Assembly: GCF_001667275.1 (NCBI RefSeq)
Contig: NZ_LZHV01000073.1
Span: 46,738 to 110,737 of the forward strand
Reading direction: 5' to 3'
Length of the DNA: 64,000 nucleotides
Source: Mycobacterium sp. ACS4054
Lineage (GTDB): Bacteria; Actinomycetota; Actinomycetes; Mycobacteriales; Mycobacteriaceae
Part shown: in pieces, positions 1 to 8,325 of the stretch
Numbering within the stretch: the first letter of the stretch is position 1
How the letters are laid out: each line of letters begins with the position of its first letter
Program-made: the position numbers and the translations under genes
The notes under the pieces: model-generated
Told to the model about the DNA's origin: nothing
The model's input: the letters and a program-made list of their open reading frames with translations, nothing else
Database searches by the model: none

Positions 1-1
1 G

Positions 2-1543
2 CGGGCGCCCGACGGTGTGCGCTGCGCCCCCATCGCCTTGGCCCCGGAGGAGCCGGTCAACCTCAGCCGGACGCTGACCGTTCCCGCGCCGATGTCGGTG
101 ACCCCGCTGGTGTGGGTGCGGCCACGGCAGGGGCCCAAGCTCGCCGACCTGATCGCCGAGCCGAACACCACCCGGGCGCGGGGCGACGCCGACCTGGTGG
201 ACGTGCTGGGCTCGGCGTATGCGGCGACCGACGGCGACCCGGCCACCGCGTGGACGGCGCCGCAGCGCGTGGTGCAGCACAAGACTCCGCCCACGCTGAC
301 GCTCACCCTGCCGCGACCGACCCAGGTCACCGGGCTGCGCCTGGTGCCCAGCCCCTCCGCGCTGCCCGCTCACCCGACGATGGTGGCGGTCAACCTGGGC
401 GACGGCCCGCAGGTCCGCGCGTTGAAACCCGGAGAGGCACAAATTCTTTCGCTCAATCCCCGGGTGACCGACAGCGTCACCGTCAGCCTGCTGGACTGGG
501 AAGACGTCATCGACCGCAACGCGTTGGGCTTCGACCAGCTCAAACCGCCGGGGCTGGCCGAGGTGGCGGCCCTGGGCGCGGACGGCAAGGCGATCGCGCC
601 CGCCGACGCCGCCCGCAATCGTGCCCGCGAGATCACCGTCGACTGCGACCACGGCCCGGTCGTCGCGGTCGCGGGCCGCTTCGTGCACACGTCGATCCGC
701 ACCACCGTGGGCGCCCTGCTCGACGACGAACCCGTTGCCGCGCAGGCGTGCGACCGCGATCCGATCACCCTGCCGGCGGGCCAGCAGGAGCTGTTGATCA
801 GCCCTGGCGCCCAGTTCGTCGTCGACGGCGCCGACCTGTCCCTGCCGGCCGCCGACGCGGGCGCTCCCGCCGCCGCCGCGGCCCCAGTGTGGCGGGCGTG
901 GGGCCCGGATCGTCGCGAGGTGCAGGCGCCCCCGTCGCCCACGTCGCGGGTGCTGGTCATCCCCGAAAGCATCAACCCCGGTTGGGTGGCCCGCACCGGC
1001 ACCGGCGCGCGGCTGACGCCGGTGGCCGTCAACGGCTGGCAGCAAGGCTGGGTGGTGCCCCCGGGTGACCCCGGCACCATCACGCTGACGTTCCCGTCCA
1101 ACGCGCCGTACCGGGCGGGCCTGGCGGTGGGGCTGGCCCTGCTGCCGCTGCTGGCCATGCTCGCGCTGTGGCGCACGCGTCGCACGGGGGTCGCAGGCGT
1201 GCCCGCGTCACCGTGGCGGCCCGGACCGTGGGCGGCGGTCGCGGTGTTGGCGTGCGGGGCGGTGATCGCGGGCGTGGCCGGGGTCGCGGTGGTCGGCGCC
1301 GCCCTGGGCCTGCGGTACGCACTGCGCCGCCGGGGCCCCGACCGGGCCGCGATGGTGCTCAGCGCGGGCGGGCTGATTCTCGCCGGGGCCGTGCTGTCGC
1401 GGCATCCGTGGCGATCGGTCGACGGGTACGCGGGCCATTCGGCGAATGTTCAGCTGCTGGCGCTGATTTCGCTCGCGGTGCTCGCCGCGTCCGCGGTGAC
1501 GATGCGGTCCGAGGATCGGACCGAGGAGGAACCGCGGCATTGA
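2..1543 (+). CDS. aftD: Arabinofuranosyltransferase AftD, C-terminal part (5' truncated)
   Basis: This is the C-terminal ~513 residues of AftD, the large membrane arabinofuranosyltransferase that helps build arabinogalactan and lipoarabinomannan outside the plasma membrane. The reading frame is open to the window edge, so the GTG at 17 is not the true start. A beta-rich region (near WTAPQRVVQHK and PTLTLTLPRP, about residues 80-110 of the fragment) resembles a discoidin/carbohydrate-binding module, as known for AftD. The last ~150 residues hold hydrophobic helices followed by a charged tail ending EEEPRH. The next gene is the Rv0235c-type membrane protein on the same strand, as in M. tuberculosis. 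The identification rests on the C-terminal architecture and this neighbour. Confidence 0.85.
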   Translation, partial: RAPDGVRCAPIALAPEEPVNLSRTLTVPAPMSVTPLVWVRPRQGPKLADLIAEPNTTRARGDADLVDVLGSAYAATDGDPATAWTAPQRVVQHKTPPTLTLTLPRPTQVTGLRLVPSPSALPAHPTMVAVNLGDGPQVRALKPGEAQILSLNPRVTDSVTVSLLDWEDVIDRNALGFDQLKPPGLAEVAALGADGKAIAPADAARNRAREITVDCDHGPVVAVAGRFVHTSIRTTVGALLDDEPVAAQACDRDPITLPAGQQELLISPGAQFVVDGADLSLPAADAGAPAAAAAPVWRAWGPDRREVQAPPSPTSRVLVIPESINPGWVARTGTGARLTPVAVNGWQQGWVVPPGDPGTITLTFPSNAPYRAGLAVGLALLPLLAMLALWRTRRTGVAGVPASPWRPGPWAAVAVLACGAVIAGVAGVAVVGAALGLRYALRRRGPDRAAMVLSAGGLILAGAVLSRHPWRSVDGYAGHSANVQLLALISLAVLAASAVTMRSEDRTEEEPRH

Positions 1544-1678
1544 CTCCCGCGGTGACGATGCCCGAGCGCGCGCGCGGGGCCCGCGACGAATAGCCCCGGG
1601 GGCTTGGCTAGCCGTTTACCGGCTGATTCACTGGATATGCGGGTCTGTGTGACCGCCACCGTCCGAGGAGTTACGGCC

Positions 1679-3124
1679 ATGGGCTGGTTTTCCGCACCCG
1701 AATATTGGCTCGGCACAGAGGTGCTCGAGCGGGGCGTCGCGGTGGTCTACCTGCTCGCGTTCGTCGCGGCCGCGGCCCAATTCCGGGCGCTCATCGGGGA
1801 AGAGGGGATGCAGCCCATCCCGCGGTTCCTGGCCGGGCAGTCGTTCTGGCGGACCCCCAGCCTGTTTCATCTGCGCTACTCGGATCGGCTGTTCTCCACG
1901 GTGTCCTGGTTCGGCGCGGCGCTGTCGGCGGCGATCGTCGCCGGTGCGGCCGACGCGGTGCCGCTGTGGGCGGCGATGCTGCTGTGGCTGACGCTGTGGG
2001 TGCTCTACCTTTCGATCGTCAACGTCGGGCAGAGCTGGTATGCGTTCGGGTGGGAGTCGCTGCTGCTGGAGACCGGCTTCCTGATGATTTTTCTGGGCAA
2101 TCACCAAGTGGCGCCGCCGCTGTTGACGTTGTGGATGGTCCGGTTGCTGTTGTTCCGGGTGGAGTTCGGCGCGGGGCTGATCAAGATGCGGGGCGACCCG
2201 TGCTGGCGCGACCTGACCTGCCTGTACTACCACCACGAAACGCAGCCCATGCCGGGCCCGTTGAGCTGGTTCTTTCACCATTTGCCCAAGCCGCTGCATC
2301 GAATTGAGGTGGCGGGCAACCATTTCTCGCAGTTGATCGTGCCGTTCGGGTTGTTCGCGCCGCAACCGGTGGCCAGCGTCGCCGCGGCGGTCATCGTCAT
2401 CACCCAGCTGTGGCTGGTGGCGTCGGGCAACTTCGCCTGGCTCAACTGGGTCACGATCCTGTTGGCGTGCAGCGCGATCGACGACTCCTCGGCGGCCGTG
2501 CTGTTCGGCCGGCTCGATCGTCCGGTGTTTGCGGCTACGCCGGTGTGGTTCGCGGCCCTGGTGGTCGCGTTCGCGGCTGCGGTGCTGTTCATGAGCTACT
2601 GGCCGGTGCGCAACATGCTGTCCTCGCGGCAGCGAATGAACGCCTCTTTCAACTCTTTTCATCTGGTGAACACCTATGGCGCGTTCGGCAGCATCGGGCG
2701 CGTCCGCCGCGAGGTGGTGATCGAAGGCACCGACGAAGCCCACCTGACGAACCAGACCGTGTGGAAGGAATACGAATTCAAGGGCAAGCCCGGCGCCATG
2801 CGCCGGCTCCCGCGACAGTGGGCGCCCTATCACCTGCGCCTGGACTGGCTGATGTGGTTCGCGGCCATCTCGCCGGGATACGCCCAACCGTGGTTGACGC
2901 CGTTCCTGCAGCGGCTGCTACGCAACGATCGGCCGACGCTGCGCCTGTTGCGGCGCAACCCATTTCCCGATGCGCCGCCGCGGTACGTGCGTGCGCTGCT
3001 CTACGAGTATCGGTTCACCACACCCGCCGAGCTGCACCGTGACCGGGCCTGGTGGCATCGGACGCTGATCGGCGGGTACGTCCGGCCGATGGCGTTGCCG
3101 ACGGCGACGGCACCGCACGGCTGA
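1679..3124 (+). CDS. Lipase maturation factor family membrane protein (Rv0235c-like)
   Basis: A 481-residue polytopic membrane protein of the lipase maturation factor (LMF1-like) family. In animals LMF1 helps fold lipases in the ER; the bacterial role is unknown. The start was set at ATG 1679 because a clean GAGGAG lies 8 nt upstream (1665-1670), and the resulting length matches the ~482 residues remembered for Rv0235c. An in-frame start further upstream (1604) lacks this site. Several hydrophobic helices lie between residues 15 and 320, and a soluble C-terminal part carries WKEYEFKGKPG and RLDWLMWFAA. It lies 135 bp after aftD, probably cotranscribed, and its stop is one base from the stop of the convergent HNH gene. 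Confidence 0.8.
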   Translation: MGWFSAPEYWLGTEVLERGVAVVYLLAFVAAAAQFRALIGEEGMQPIPRFLAGQSFWRTPSLFHLRYSDRLFSTVSWFGAALSAAIVAGAADAVPLWAAMLLWLTLWVLYLSIVNVGQSWYAFGWESLLLETGFLMIFLGNHQVAPPLLTLWMVRLLLFRVEFGAGLIKMRGDPCWRDLTCLYYHHETQPMPGPLSWFFHHLPKPLHRIEVAGNHFSQLIVPFGLFAPQPVASVAAAVIVITQLWLVASGNFAWLNWVTILLACSAIDDSSAAVLFGRLDRPVFAATPVWFAALVVAFAAAVLFMSYWPVRNMLSSRQRMNASFNSFHLVNTYGAFGSIGRVRREVVIEGTDEAHLTNQTVWKEYEFKGKPGAMRRLPRQWAPYHLRLDWLMWFAAISPGYAQPWLTPFLQRLLRNDRPTLRLLRRNPFPDAPPRYVRALLYEYRFTTPAELHRDRAWWHRTLIGGYVRPMALPTATAPHG

Positions 3125-3125
3125 C

Positions 3126-4493
3126 TTAGGCCGCGTCGTCATCGTCGTCGTCTTTGCGCAGCAGCCTCTCGGGGTGGTGGAAGGTGTTGCTGCGCGGTTG
3201 CCCCCGTTCCAGCCGCGGGGGCGGGATCCATTCGGTATCCCCCTTTGCGTTTTTACGGGCGCGCCAGCCGCCGGGTTTGAGCAGGCGGTGATGTGGGCCG
3301 CAGGCGAAGGTGAGGTCATCGATGTCGGTGCGCCGGCGTTTGGCGTAGTCGGTGACGTGATGGACTTCGGAGAGATAGCCCGGGACGGTGCAGCCTGGGG
3401 CAGAACAACCACGATCCTTGGCGTACAACATAATTCGTTGCCCGGGCGAGGCCAGCCGTTTGGTGTGATAGAGCGCCACGGGTTTGGCGTGGTCGAAGAC
3501 CGCCAGGTAGTGGTGGGCGTGGCGGGCCAGGCGGATCACATCGCTGATCGGCAACCGGGTGCCCCCACCGGTGCGGCTCGTGCCGGTGGCGGCCTCTAGG
3601 TCTTGCAGTGTGGTGGTGATGACGATCGAGGCCGGTAACCCGTTGTGCTGGCCAAGCTTTCCCGAGGCCAACAACGCCCGGTTAGCCGCCAGCAGCGCAT
3701 CGTGACTGCGCTGGGCGGTGGAGCGGGCATCACGGTCAATCGCTTCTTGCGTGGGGCTGCCATCCACACAGGGGGTGTCCTCGAGCGGGTTGCACATGCC
3801 CGGGGCGGCCAGTTTGGCCAGCACCGCCTCCACGGTGGCCCGCGCCTCGGGGGTGAGCAGGCCGCGCAGCTCCGACATCCCATCGGGACCCTGCCTGCCC
3901 AGCGTGAGGCCGCGCCGCCGCGCCCGGTCGGTGTCGGTGAACCGGCCGTCGGGGTTGAGGCAGTCGGCGAGGTGATCGGCGAGGCTGGCGAGTTGTTCGG
4001 GCCGAAACTGGCTACCCGCAGCGACCAGCTCGGCTTCCACCGCTTCACGGGTCGGGGCGTCAACCGCGGCGGGCAGTTGGTGGAAGAACCGGCGGATCAC
4101 CGCCACCTGACCACCGCCCAGTGTCCCCGCACGCTGGGCCGCCGCGGTGGCCGGCAGGATGGGTTCGATCGGCTCGCCGGTCAACCCGTGCCGCGGCCCC
4201 AACTCGACCGCCTCGCGCACCCGCCGCGACGCCTCGGCGCGGCTGATCAACGCCGCCTCGGCGATCGCGTGCGCCAGCGTGCCACCCAGCTCTTCGCCGG
4301 TGGCCTTATGCGCCAGGGAGTTGATCAGCGGGTGCTCGATCGCGGGCAGCCGCCGGCGCAGGCTCTCACAATGCTCCAACATCGCCAACTGCTCACCGGT
4401 GGCCAGCGCGTCACAGTCAGAACCGATCAGATCGTCGACCGCAGCATTGATGACGGCAAAGGCCGCCGACAACGCCTCCGGATCAACACTCAT
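3126..4493 (-). CDS. 13E12 repeat family protein, DUF222 plus HNH endonuclease domain
   Basis: A 455-residue member of the mycobacterial 13E12/REP13E12 family. Residues ~1-330 are the DUF222-type helical region. Residues 363-402 form a Zn-binding HNH nuclease fold: C363/C368, the HH pair at 378-379, and CGPHH at 398-402. The C-terminus ends in six consecutive Asp encoded by a GAC/GAT run (3135-3152). The start ATG 4493 has no ribosome binding site, but TAGCTT lies at -12 to -7, which suggests a leaderless mRNA. It is not at this position in M. tuberculosis as I remember it, so it looks like a lineage-specific copy placed between the Rv0235c-like gene and the secreted-protein gene. Members are thought to behave as selfish or phage-target elements; that role is inference here. 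Confidence 0.85.
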   Translation of the reverse strand: MSVDPEALSAAFAVINAAVDDLIGSDCDALATGEQLAMLEHCESLRRRLPAIEHPLINSLAHKATGEELGGTLAHAIAEAALISRAEASRRVREAVELGPRHGLTGEPIEPILPATAAAQRAGTLGGGQVAVIRRFFHQLPAAVDAPTREAVEAELVAAGSQFRPEQLASLADHLADCLNPDGRFTDTDRARRRGLTLGRQGPDGMSELRGLLTPEARATVEAVLAKLAAPGMCNPLEDTPCVDGSPTQEAIDRDARSTAQRSHDALLAANRALLASGKLGQHNGLPASIVITTTLQDLEAATGTSRTGGGTRLPISDVIRLARHAHHYLAVFDHAKPVALYHTKRLASPGQRIMLYAKDRGCSAPGCTVPGYLSEVHHVTDYAKRRRTDIDDLTFACGPHHRLLKPGGWRARKNAKGDTEWIPPPRLERGQPRSNTFHHPERLLRKDDDDDDAA

Positions 4494-4499
4494 ACCCCG

Positions 4500-4505
4500 A
4501 AGCTA
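4500..4505 (-). promoter_or_regulatory. -10 element TAGCTT for leaderless HNH gene
   Basis: Read on the minus strand, TAGCTT occupies -12 to -7 relative to the ATG at 4493 and fits the mycobacterial TAnnnT -10 pattern. Its spacing places the transcript start on the A of the ATG. No Shine-Dalgarno sequence precedes this start. Confidence 0.45.
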
Positions 4506-4588
4506 GCGGCACCCACCGACAGAAATCCGTCCGAAATCGCCACAGACGCACACTCGCGCACAAGATTTGGATAATCGGGGCTGAGCCG

Positions 4589-5050
4589 TCAACTCAGGTC
4601 GTCGACCAGAATGTCGTTGACGGCCCGCAAGTCCTCAATTGCCCGGTGTGCGAAGGCATCTGCCCGCTCCAGCTCCTCCGGGGTGCTGTTCGGACCCAGC
4701 GCCATGCACAGGTGCATCGCCGTGTGGAAGTCATTGATCTCGGACTGCAAGGCGGTGGTCAGGGCCGGGTCCGGCGTGGGCAGGTGGGCCTGCAGGCCGA
4801 TCGTCTGTTCGTCGTGCACTGCCGAACACGCCGACTTCAGGGCGTTGACGTCGTTGGCTTCGATTGCCTCGACCGCTGCCTGCATGAACTTGGTCGTATT
4901 CGCCAAGTGCACTTCGGCCTGCGAATACCACTCCGGAACGCCCGGGTAGACGGCGCTGGCCGTGCCGGGTGTCCCCACGGTCAGCAGGACCGCCGCCGCG
5001 AAAGCGGCAGCAACCGACCGCTTTCGAACGTGCCTCAACACACTCTCCAT
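4589..5050 (-). CDS. Small secreted alpha-helical protein of unknown function
   Basis: A 153-residue protein with a signal peptide: basic start (RHVRKR), hydrophobic core AAAFAAAVLLTVG, and a likely cleavage after TASA near residue 33. The mature part is predicted largely helical, with two cysteines (in KSACSAVHDEQ and MHLCMALG) that could form a disulfide, and two His-rich stretches. In size and layout it resembles the small mycobacterial exported helical proteins, but the haemophore pattern seen in the Rv0203-like gene of this window is not evident. The ATG at 5050 has only a weak purine-rich sequence upstream, so the start is uncertain. I do not recognise a function. Confidence 0.65.
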   Translation of the reverse strand: MESVLRHVRKRSVAAAFAAAVLLTVGTPGTASAVYPGVPEWYSQAEVHLANTTKFMQAAVEAIEANDVNALKSACSAVHDEQTIGLQAHLPTPDPALTTALQSEINDFHTAMHLCMALGPNSTPEELERADAFAHRAIEDLRAVNDILVDDLS

Positions 5051-5126
5051 GCTCGCCGCCCGCCGACAGCTCCGCTAGGGCCTTCGGGCCCGTCCTGAGG
5101 TGGGGGCTTAAGACCCTCACCCTGAA

Positions 5127-6773
5127 CTACAGCGTCTCGTCGAGCTCGCCGAGCCGGTCGGTCAGCCGCAGGTTCTCCGAGTAGTCGACCGGGCAGGCGA
5201 TCACCGAGACGCCGTCATCCGCCAAGGCGGCCCGCAGCGTCGGCAACAGCTCGTCGGCGTGAGAGATCCGATACCCCTTGGCGCCGAAGCTTTCCGCATA
5301 CTTGACCACATCCGGGTTGCCGAACTTGACGTAGTAGTGCGCGCCGAGCTCGAGGTCCATCTTCCATTCGATCAGGCCGTATCCGCCGTCCTCCCAGATC
5401 AGCACGACCAGCGGTATCCGCTCGCGCACGGCGGTCTCGATCTCCTGCGAGTTCATCAGGAACGCACCGTCACCGACGACGGCCAGCACCTTCGACTCCG
5501 GGCGCGCCAGCTTGACACCCAGCGCACCCGGCAGCGCAAACCCCATGGTGGACAGGCCATTTGACACCAGGCAGGTGTTGCACTCGTACGTCGGATACAG
5601 CCGCGCCATCCACATCTTGGTGGCCCCGGTGTCGACGAGGACGACGTCGCTGCGGCCCAGCGCCTCGCGCGTGTCGGCCACCACCCGCGCCGGCGCCAAC
5701 GGATAGCGCGAATCCTGTTGCCCGCGAGCGAATTCCTCGGCCAGCAGGCCGTGCCCGGGCACCTCGGGATCGGCCTCGTAGGCGTGGCCGTCCAACCCGT
5801 CGGTCAACGCATCCAACGAAGCGCCGATGTCGCCGATGATGCCGACGTCCACCGAGTAGTGCGCGTCGACCTCGGCCGGGAAACGATGGATGTGGATGAT
5901 CTTCTTGTCCGCCTGCGGGTTGATCCGCACCGGGTCGAACTCCTGCAGCTCGTAGCCGACGGTGATGACCACGTCGGCGTTGTCGAAGCCGAAGTTGACG
6001 TAGTCGTGCCGCATGAACCCGAGCGTCCCGATGCTGTTGGGGTGGTCGTCGGGCATCACGCCCTTGCCGTGGAAGGTGTTGGCCACGGGGATGCCGAATT
6101 TCTCGGAGAACCGGACCAGGGCCGCGGTGGCGTTGCCGCGGGCGGCGCCGTGCCCGGCCAGCACCACCGGCCGCTTGGCCTTACGCAGGATGTCGACCGC
6201 GCGCTCCACCTGACCGGGCGCGGGCGCATCGGCCCGAACGACGTTGCGCGGCAACGGCGTCAGGTCGTAGTCGGTCTCGTCTGCGTCGATGTGCTCGGGG
6301 ACGGCGAGGTAGACCGCGGCCGGGCGTTCGGTCTCGGAGACCTTGAACGCCTTGCGGAACATCTCCGGGATGGCGCGCGCGGTGGGGACCCCGGCGGCCC
6401 ACCGGGTGATGGGCGCGAACATCGACACCAGGTCGACGTACTGGTGGGACTCCTTGAACTCGCGGTCGTGGCCGACCTGCGCGGAGATCGCGACCAGCGG
6501 GGTGCTGTTGGTGGTGGCGTCGGCCACGCCGAGTTGCATGTTGATGGCGCCGGGCCCCAGCGTGCTCGACACCACCGCCGCCCGCCCGGTGACCCGCCCG
6601 TACATCTCGGCCATGAAGGCCGCGCCCTGCTCGTGCCGGGTGAGCACGTAGCGGATCGCGGAGTTGGCCAGCGCCTGCACGAAGCGGATGTTCTCCTCCC
6701 CCGGCAGGCCGAAGACCACGGAAACGCCCTCGTTTTCCAGGCACTTGACCATCAGCTCGGCGGCTTTACTCAT
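5127..6773 (-). CDS. Acetolactate synthase-like ThDP enzyme
   Basis: A 548-residue thiamine diphosphate enzyme of the acetolactate synthase large-subunit (AlsS/IlvB) family. The N-terminal PYR domain has the catalytic Glu (E48 in TRHEQGAAFMAE). A central FAD/DHAP-like domain follows. The C-terminal PP domain carries the ThDP-binding GDGAFLMNSQE motif and ends at WEDGGYGLIEWK. The start ATG 6773 is chosen for its strong GGGAGGT 5 nt upstream; a longer frame to 6938 lacks support. No small regulatory subunit gene is adjacent, which points to a catabolic or stand-alone enzyme rather than branched-chain amino acid synthesis. It is divergent from gabD1, 79 bp apart. The exact 2-oxoacid substrate cannot be read from the sequence. 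Confidence 0.75.
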   Translation of the reverse strand: MSKAAELMVKCLENEGVSVVFGLPGEENIRFVQALANSAIRYVLTRHEQGAAFMAEMYGRVTGRAAVVSSTLGPGAINMQLGVADATTNSTPLVAISAQVGHDREFKESHQYVDLVSMFAPITRWAAGVPTARAIPEMFRKAFKVSETERPAAVYLAVPEHIDADETDYDLTPLPRNVVRADAPAPGQVERAVDILRKAKRPVVLAGHGAARGNATAALVRFSEKFGIPVANTFHGKGVMPDDHPNSIGTLGFMRHDYVNFGFDNADVVITVGYELQEFDPVRINPQADKKIIHIHRFPAEVDAHYSVDVGIIGDIGASLDALTDGLDGHAYEADPEVPGHGLLAEEFARGQQDSRYPLAPARVVADTREALGRSDVVLVDTGATKMWMARLYPTYECNTCLVSNGLSTMGFALPGALGVKLARPESKVLAVVGDGAFLMNSQEIETAVRERIPLVVLIWEDGGYGLIEWKMDLELGAHYYVKFGNPDVVKYAESFGAKGYRISHADELLPTLRAALADDGVSVIACPVDYSENLRLTDRLGELDETL

Positions 6774-6810
6774 CCGGCACCTCCCTTGAGGGAACGATAG
6801 TGGCAGGCTG

Positions 6811-6834
6811 GGTGTTGGACCTCTTACCAACCCC
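6811..6834. promoter_or_regulatory. Inverted repeat between the ThDP-enzyme gene and gabD1
   Basis: GGTGTTGG (6811-6818), an 8-nt spacer and CCAACCCC (6827-6834) form an inverted repeat with one mismatch, centred in the 79-bp gap between two divergent genes. It could be an operator controlling both. Alternatively it may only be chance in GC-rich sequence. Confidence 0.3.
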
Positions 6835-6852
6835 AACGCGAAGGATGTCAGC

Positions 6853-8229
6853 GTGCCCATCGCCACCATCAACCCGGCTACCGGCGAGACAGTAAAAACC
6901 TTCACCCCGGCAACCGACGAGGAAGTCGACGCGGCCATCGCCCGCGCGTACGCCCGGTTCCAGGACTACCGCCATAACACCACCTTTGCCCAGCGGGCGG
7001 CGTGGGCAAACGCGACCGCCGACCTGTTGGAGAAGGAGGCCGACGACGTCGCCGCGATGATGACCCTGGAGATGGGCAAGACGCTCAAGTCGGCCAAGGC
7101 CGAGGCGCTCAAGTGCGCCAAGGGTTTTCGCTACTACGCCGAGAATGCCGAGCAGCTGCTGGCCGACGAGCCCGCCGACGCCAAGGCGGTGGGCGCGAAG
7201 CGGGCCTACACCCGTTACCAGCCGCTCGGGGTGGTGCTGGCCATCATGCCGTGGAACTTCCCGCTGTGGCAGGCCGTCCGGTTCGCCGCGCCGGCGCTGA
7301 TGGCCGGCAATGTCGGCATCCTCAAGCACGCGTCGAACGTGCCGCAGTCCGCGCTCTACCTGGCCGACGTCATCGCCCGCGGCGGCTTCCCGGACGGCTG
7401 CTTCCAGACGCTGCTGGTCTCGTCCAGCGCGGTCGAGCGCATTTTGCGCGACCCCCGGGTCGCGGCCGCCACCCTGACCGGCAGCGAGCCGGCCGGCCAG
7501 TCGGTCGCGGCGATCGCCGGCGACGAGATCAAGCCCACCGTGCTCGAGCTCGGCGGCAGCGACCCGTTCATCGTGATGCCGTCGGCAAACCTGGACGAGG
7601 CCGCCAAGACCGCGGTCACCGCGCGCGTCCAGAACAACGGCCAGTCCTGCATCGCCGCCAAGCGGTTCATCATCCACACCGACATCTACGACGCGTTCGT
7701 CGACAAATTCACCGACAAGATGCAGGCGCTCAAGGTGGGTGACCCGACCGACCCGGACACCGACGTGGGCCCGCTGGCCACCGAGTCCGGCCGCGACGAC
7801 ATCGTCAAGCAGGTCGACGAAGCGGCCGCGGCGGGCGCCACGATCCGCCTCGGCGGCAAGCCCATCGACGGGCCAGGGTGGTTTTACCCGCCGACGGTGG
7901 TCACCGACATCACCAAGGACATGGCGCTCTACACCGAAGAGGTGTTCGGGCCCGTCGCGTCGATGTACCGGGCCGAGAGCATCGACGAGGCCATCGAGAT
8001 CGCCAACGCCACCACGTTCGGGCTGGGGTCCAACGCCTGGACCAACGACGAGGCCGAGCAGCAGCGCTTCATCGACGACATCGAGGCCGGCCAGGTCTTC
8101 ATCAACGGCATGACGGTGTCCTACCCCGAGCTGGGCTTCGGCGGCGTCAAACGCTCCGGCTACGGCCGCGAACTCGCGGGCCTGGGCATCCGCGCGTTCG
8201 TCAACGCAAAGACCGTCTGGGTCGGCTAG
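6853..8229 (+). CDS. gabD1: Succinate-semialdehyde dehydrogenase (NADP+)
   Basis: A 458-residue aldehyde dehydrogenase that oxidises succinic semialdehyde to succinate, feeding the TCA cycle. The catalytic thiol is C266 in NNGQSCIAAKR and the general base is E232 in LELGGSD. The cofactor-fold motif MPWNFPLWQ is present. Length and position match M. tuberculosis GabD1 (Rv0234c), which acts with the 2-oxoglutarate decarboxylase route. The GTG start at 6853 is preceded by AAGGA (6841-6845). The gene is divergent from the ThDP-enzyme gene and convergent with the R2lox gene; a GC-rich hairpin lies in the 96-bp downstream gap. Confidence 0.9.
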   Translation: MPIATINPATGETVKTFTPATDEEVDAAIARAYARFQDYRHNTTFAQRAAWANATADLLEKEADDVAAMMTLEMGKTLKSAKAEALKCAKGFRYYAENAEQLLADEPADAKAVGAKRAYTRYQPLGVVLAIMPWNFPLWQAVRFAAPALMAGNVGILKHASNVPQSALYLADVIARGGFPDGCFQTLLVSSSAVERILRDPRVAAATLTGSEPAGQSVAAIAGDEIKPTVLELGGSDPFIVMPSANLDEAAKTAVTARVQNNGQSCIAAKRFIIHTDIYDAFVDKFTDKMQALKVGDPTDPDTDVGPLATESGRDDIVKQVDEAAAAGATIRLGGKPIDGPGWFYPPTVVTDITKDMALYTEEVFGPVASMYRAESIDEAIEIANATTFGLGSNAWTNDEAEQQRFIDDIEAGQVFINGMTVSYPELGFGGVKRSGYGRELAGLGIRAFVNAKTVWVG

Positions 8230-8289
8230 TGGCGATCGCAAGCGCGGCGTAGCCGGGCGCGGCGGGTCGCCACCATCGGCGACGTCGAC

Positions 8290-8307
8290 GCCGGCGACGC
8301 CGCCGGC
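8290..8307. terminator. GC hairpin between convergent gabD1 and R2lox genes
   Basis: GCCGGC, a 6-nt loop and GCCGGC form a perfect hairpin. A second, larger pairing, GTGGCGA (8229-8235) with TCGCCAC (8267-8273), lies just before it. Neither is followed by a T-run, so any termination would be of the mycobacterial non-canonical type. Confidence 0.3.
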
Positions 8308-8325
8308 GGCAGCAAGGTCGAGTAG

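Noticed and set aside
3135..3152. Repeated GTC/ATC triplets near the end of the HNH gene
   Set aside because: It encodes six Asp in frame and changes of whole triplets would not shift the frame, so a phase-variation switch is unlikely.
8230..8325. Coding-like sequence after the gabD1 stop (VATIGDVDAGDAAGG in the same frame)
   Set aside because: It follows an in-frame stop, has no start or ribosome site and is only ~32 codons. GC-rich sequence gives such runs by chance.
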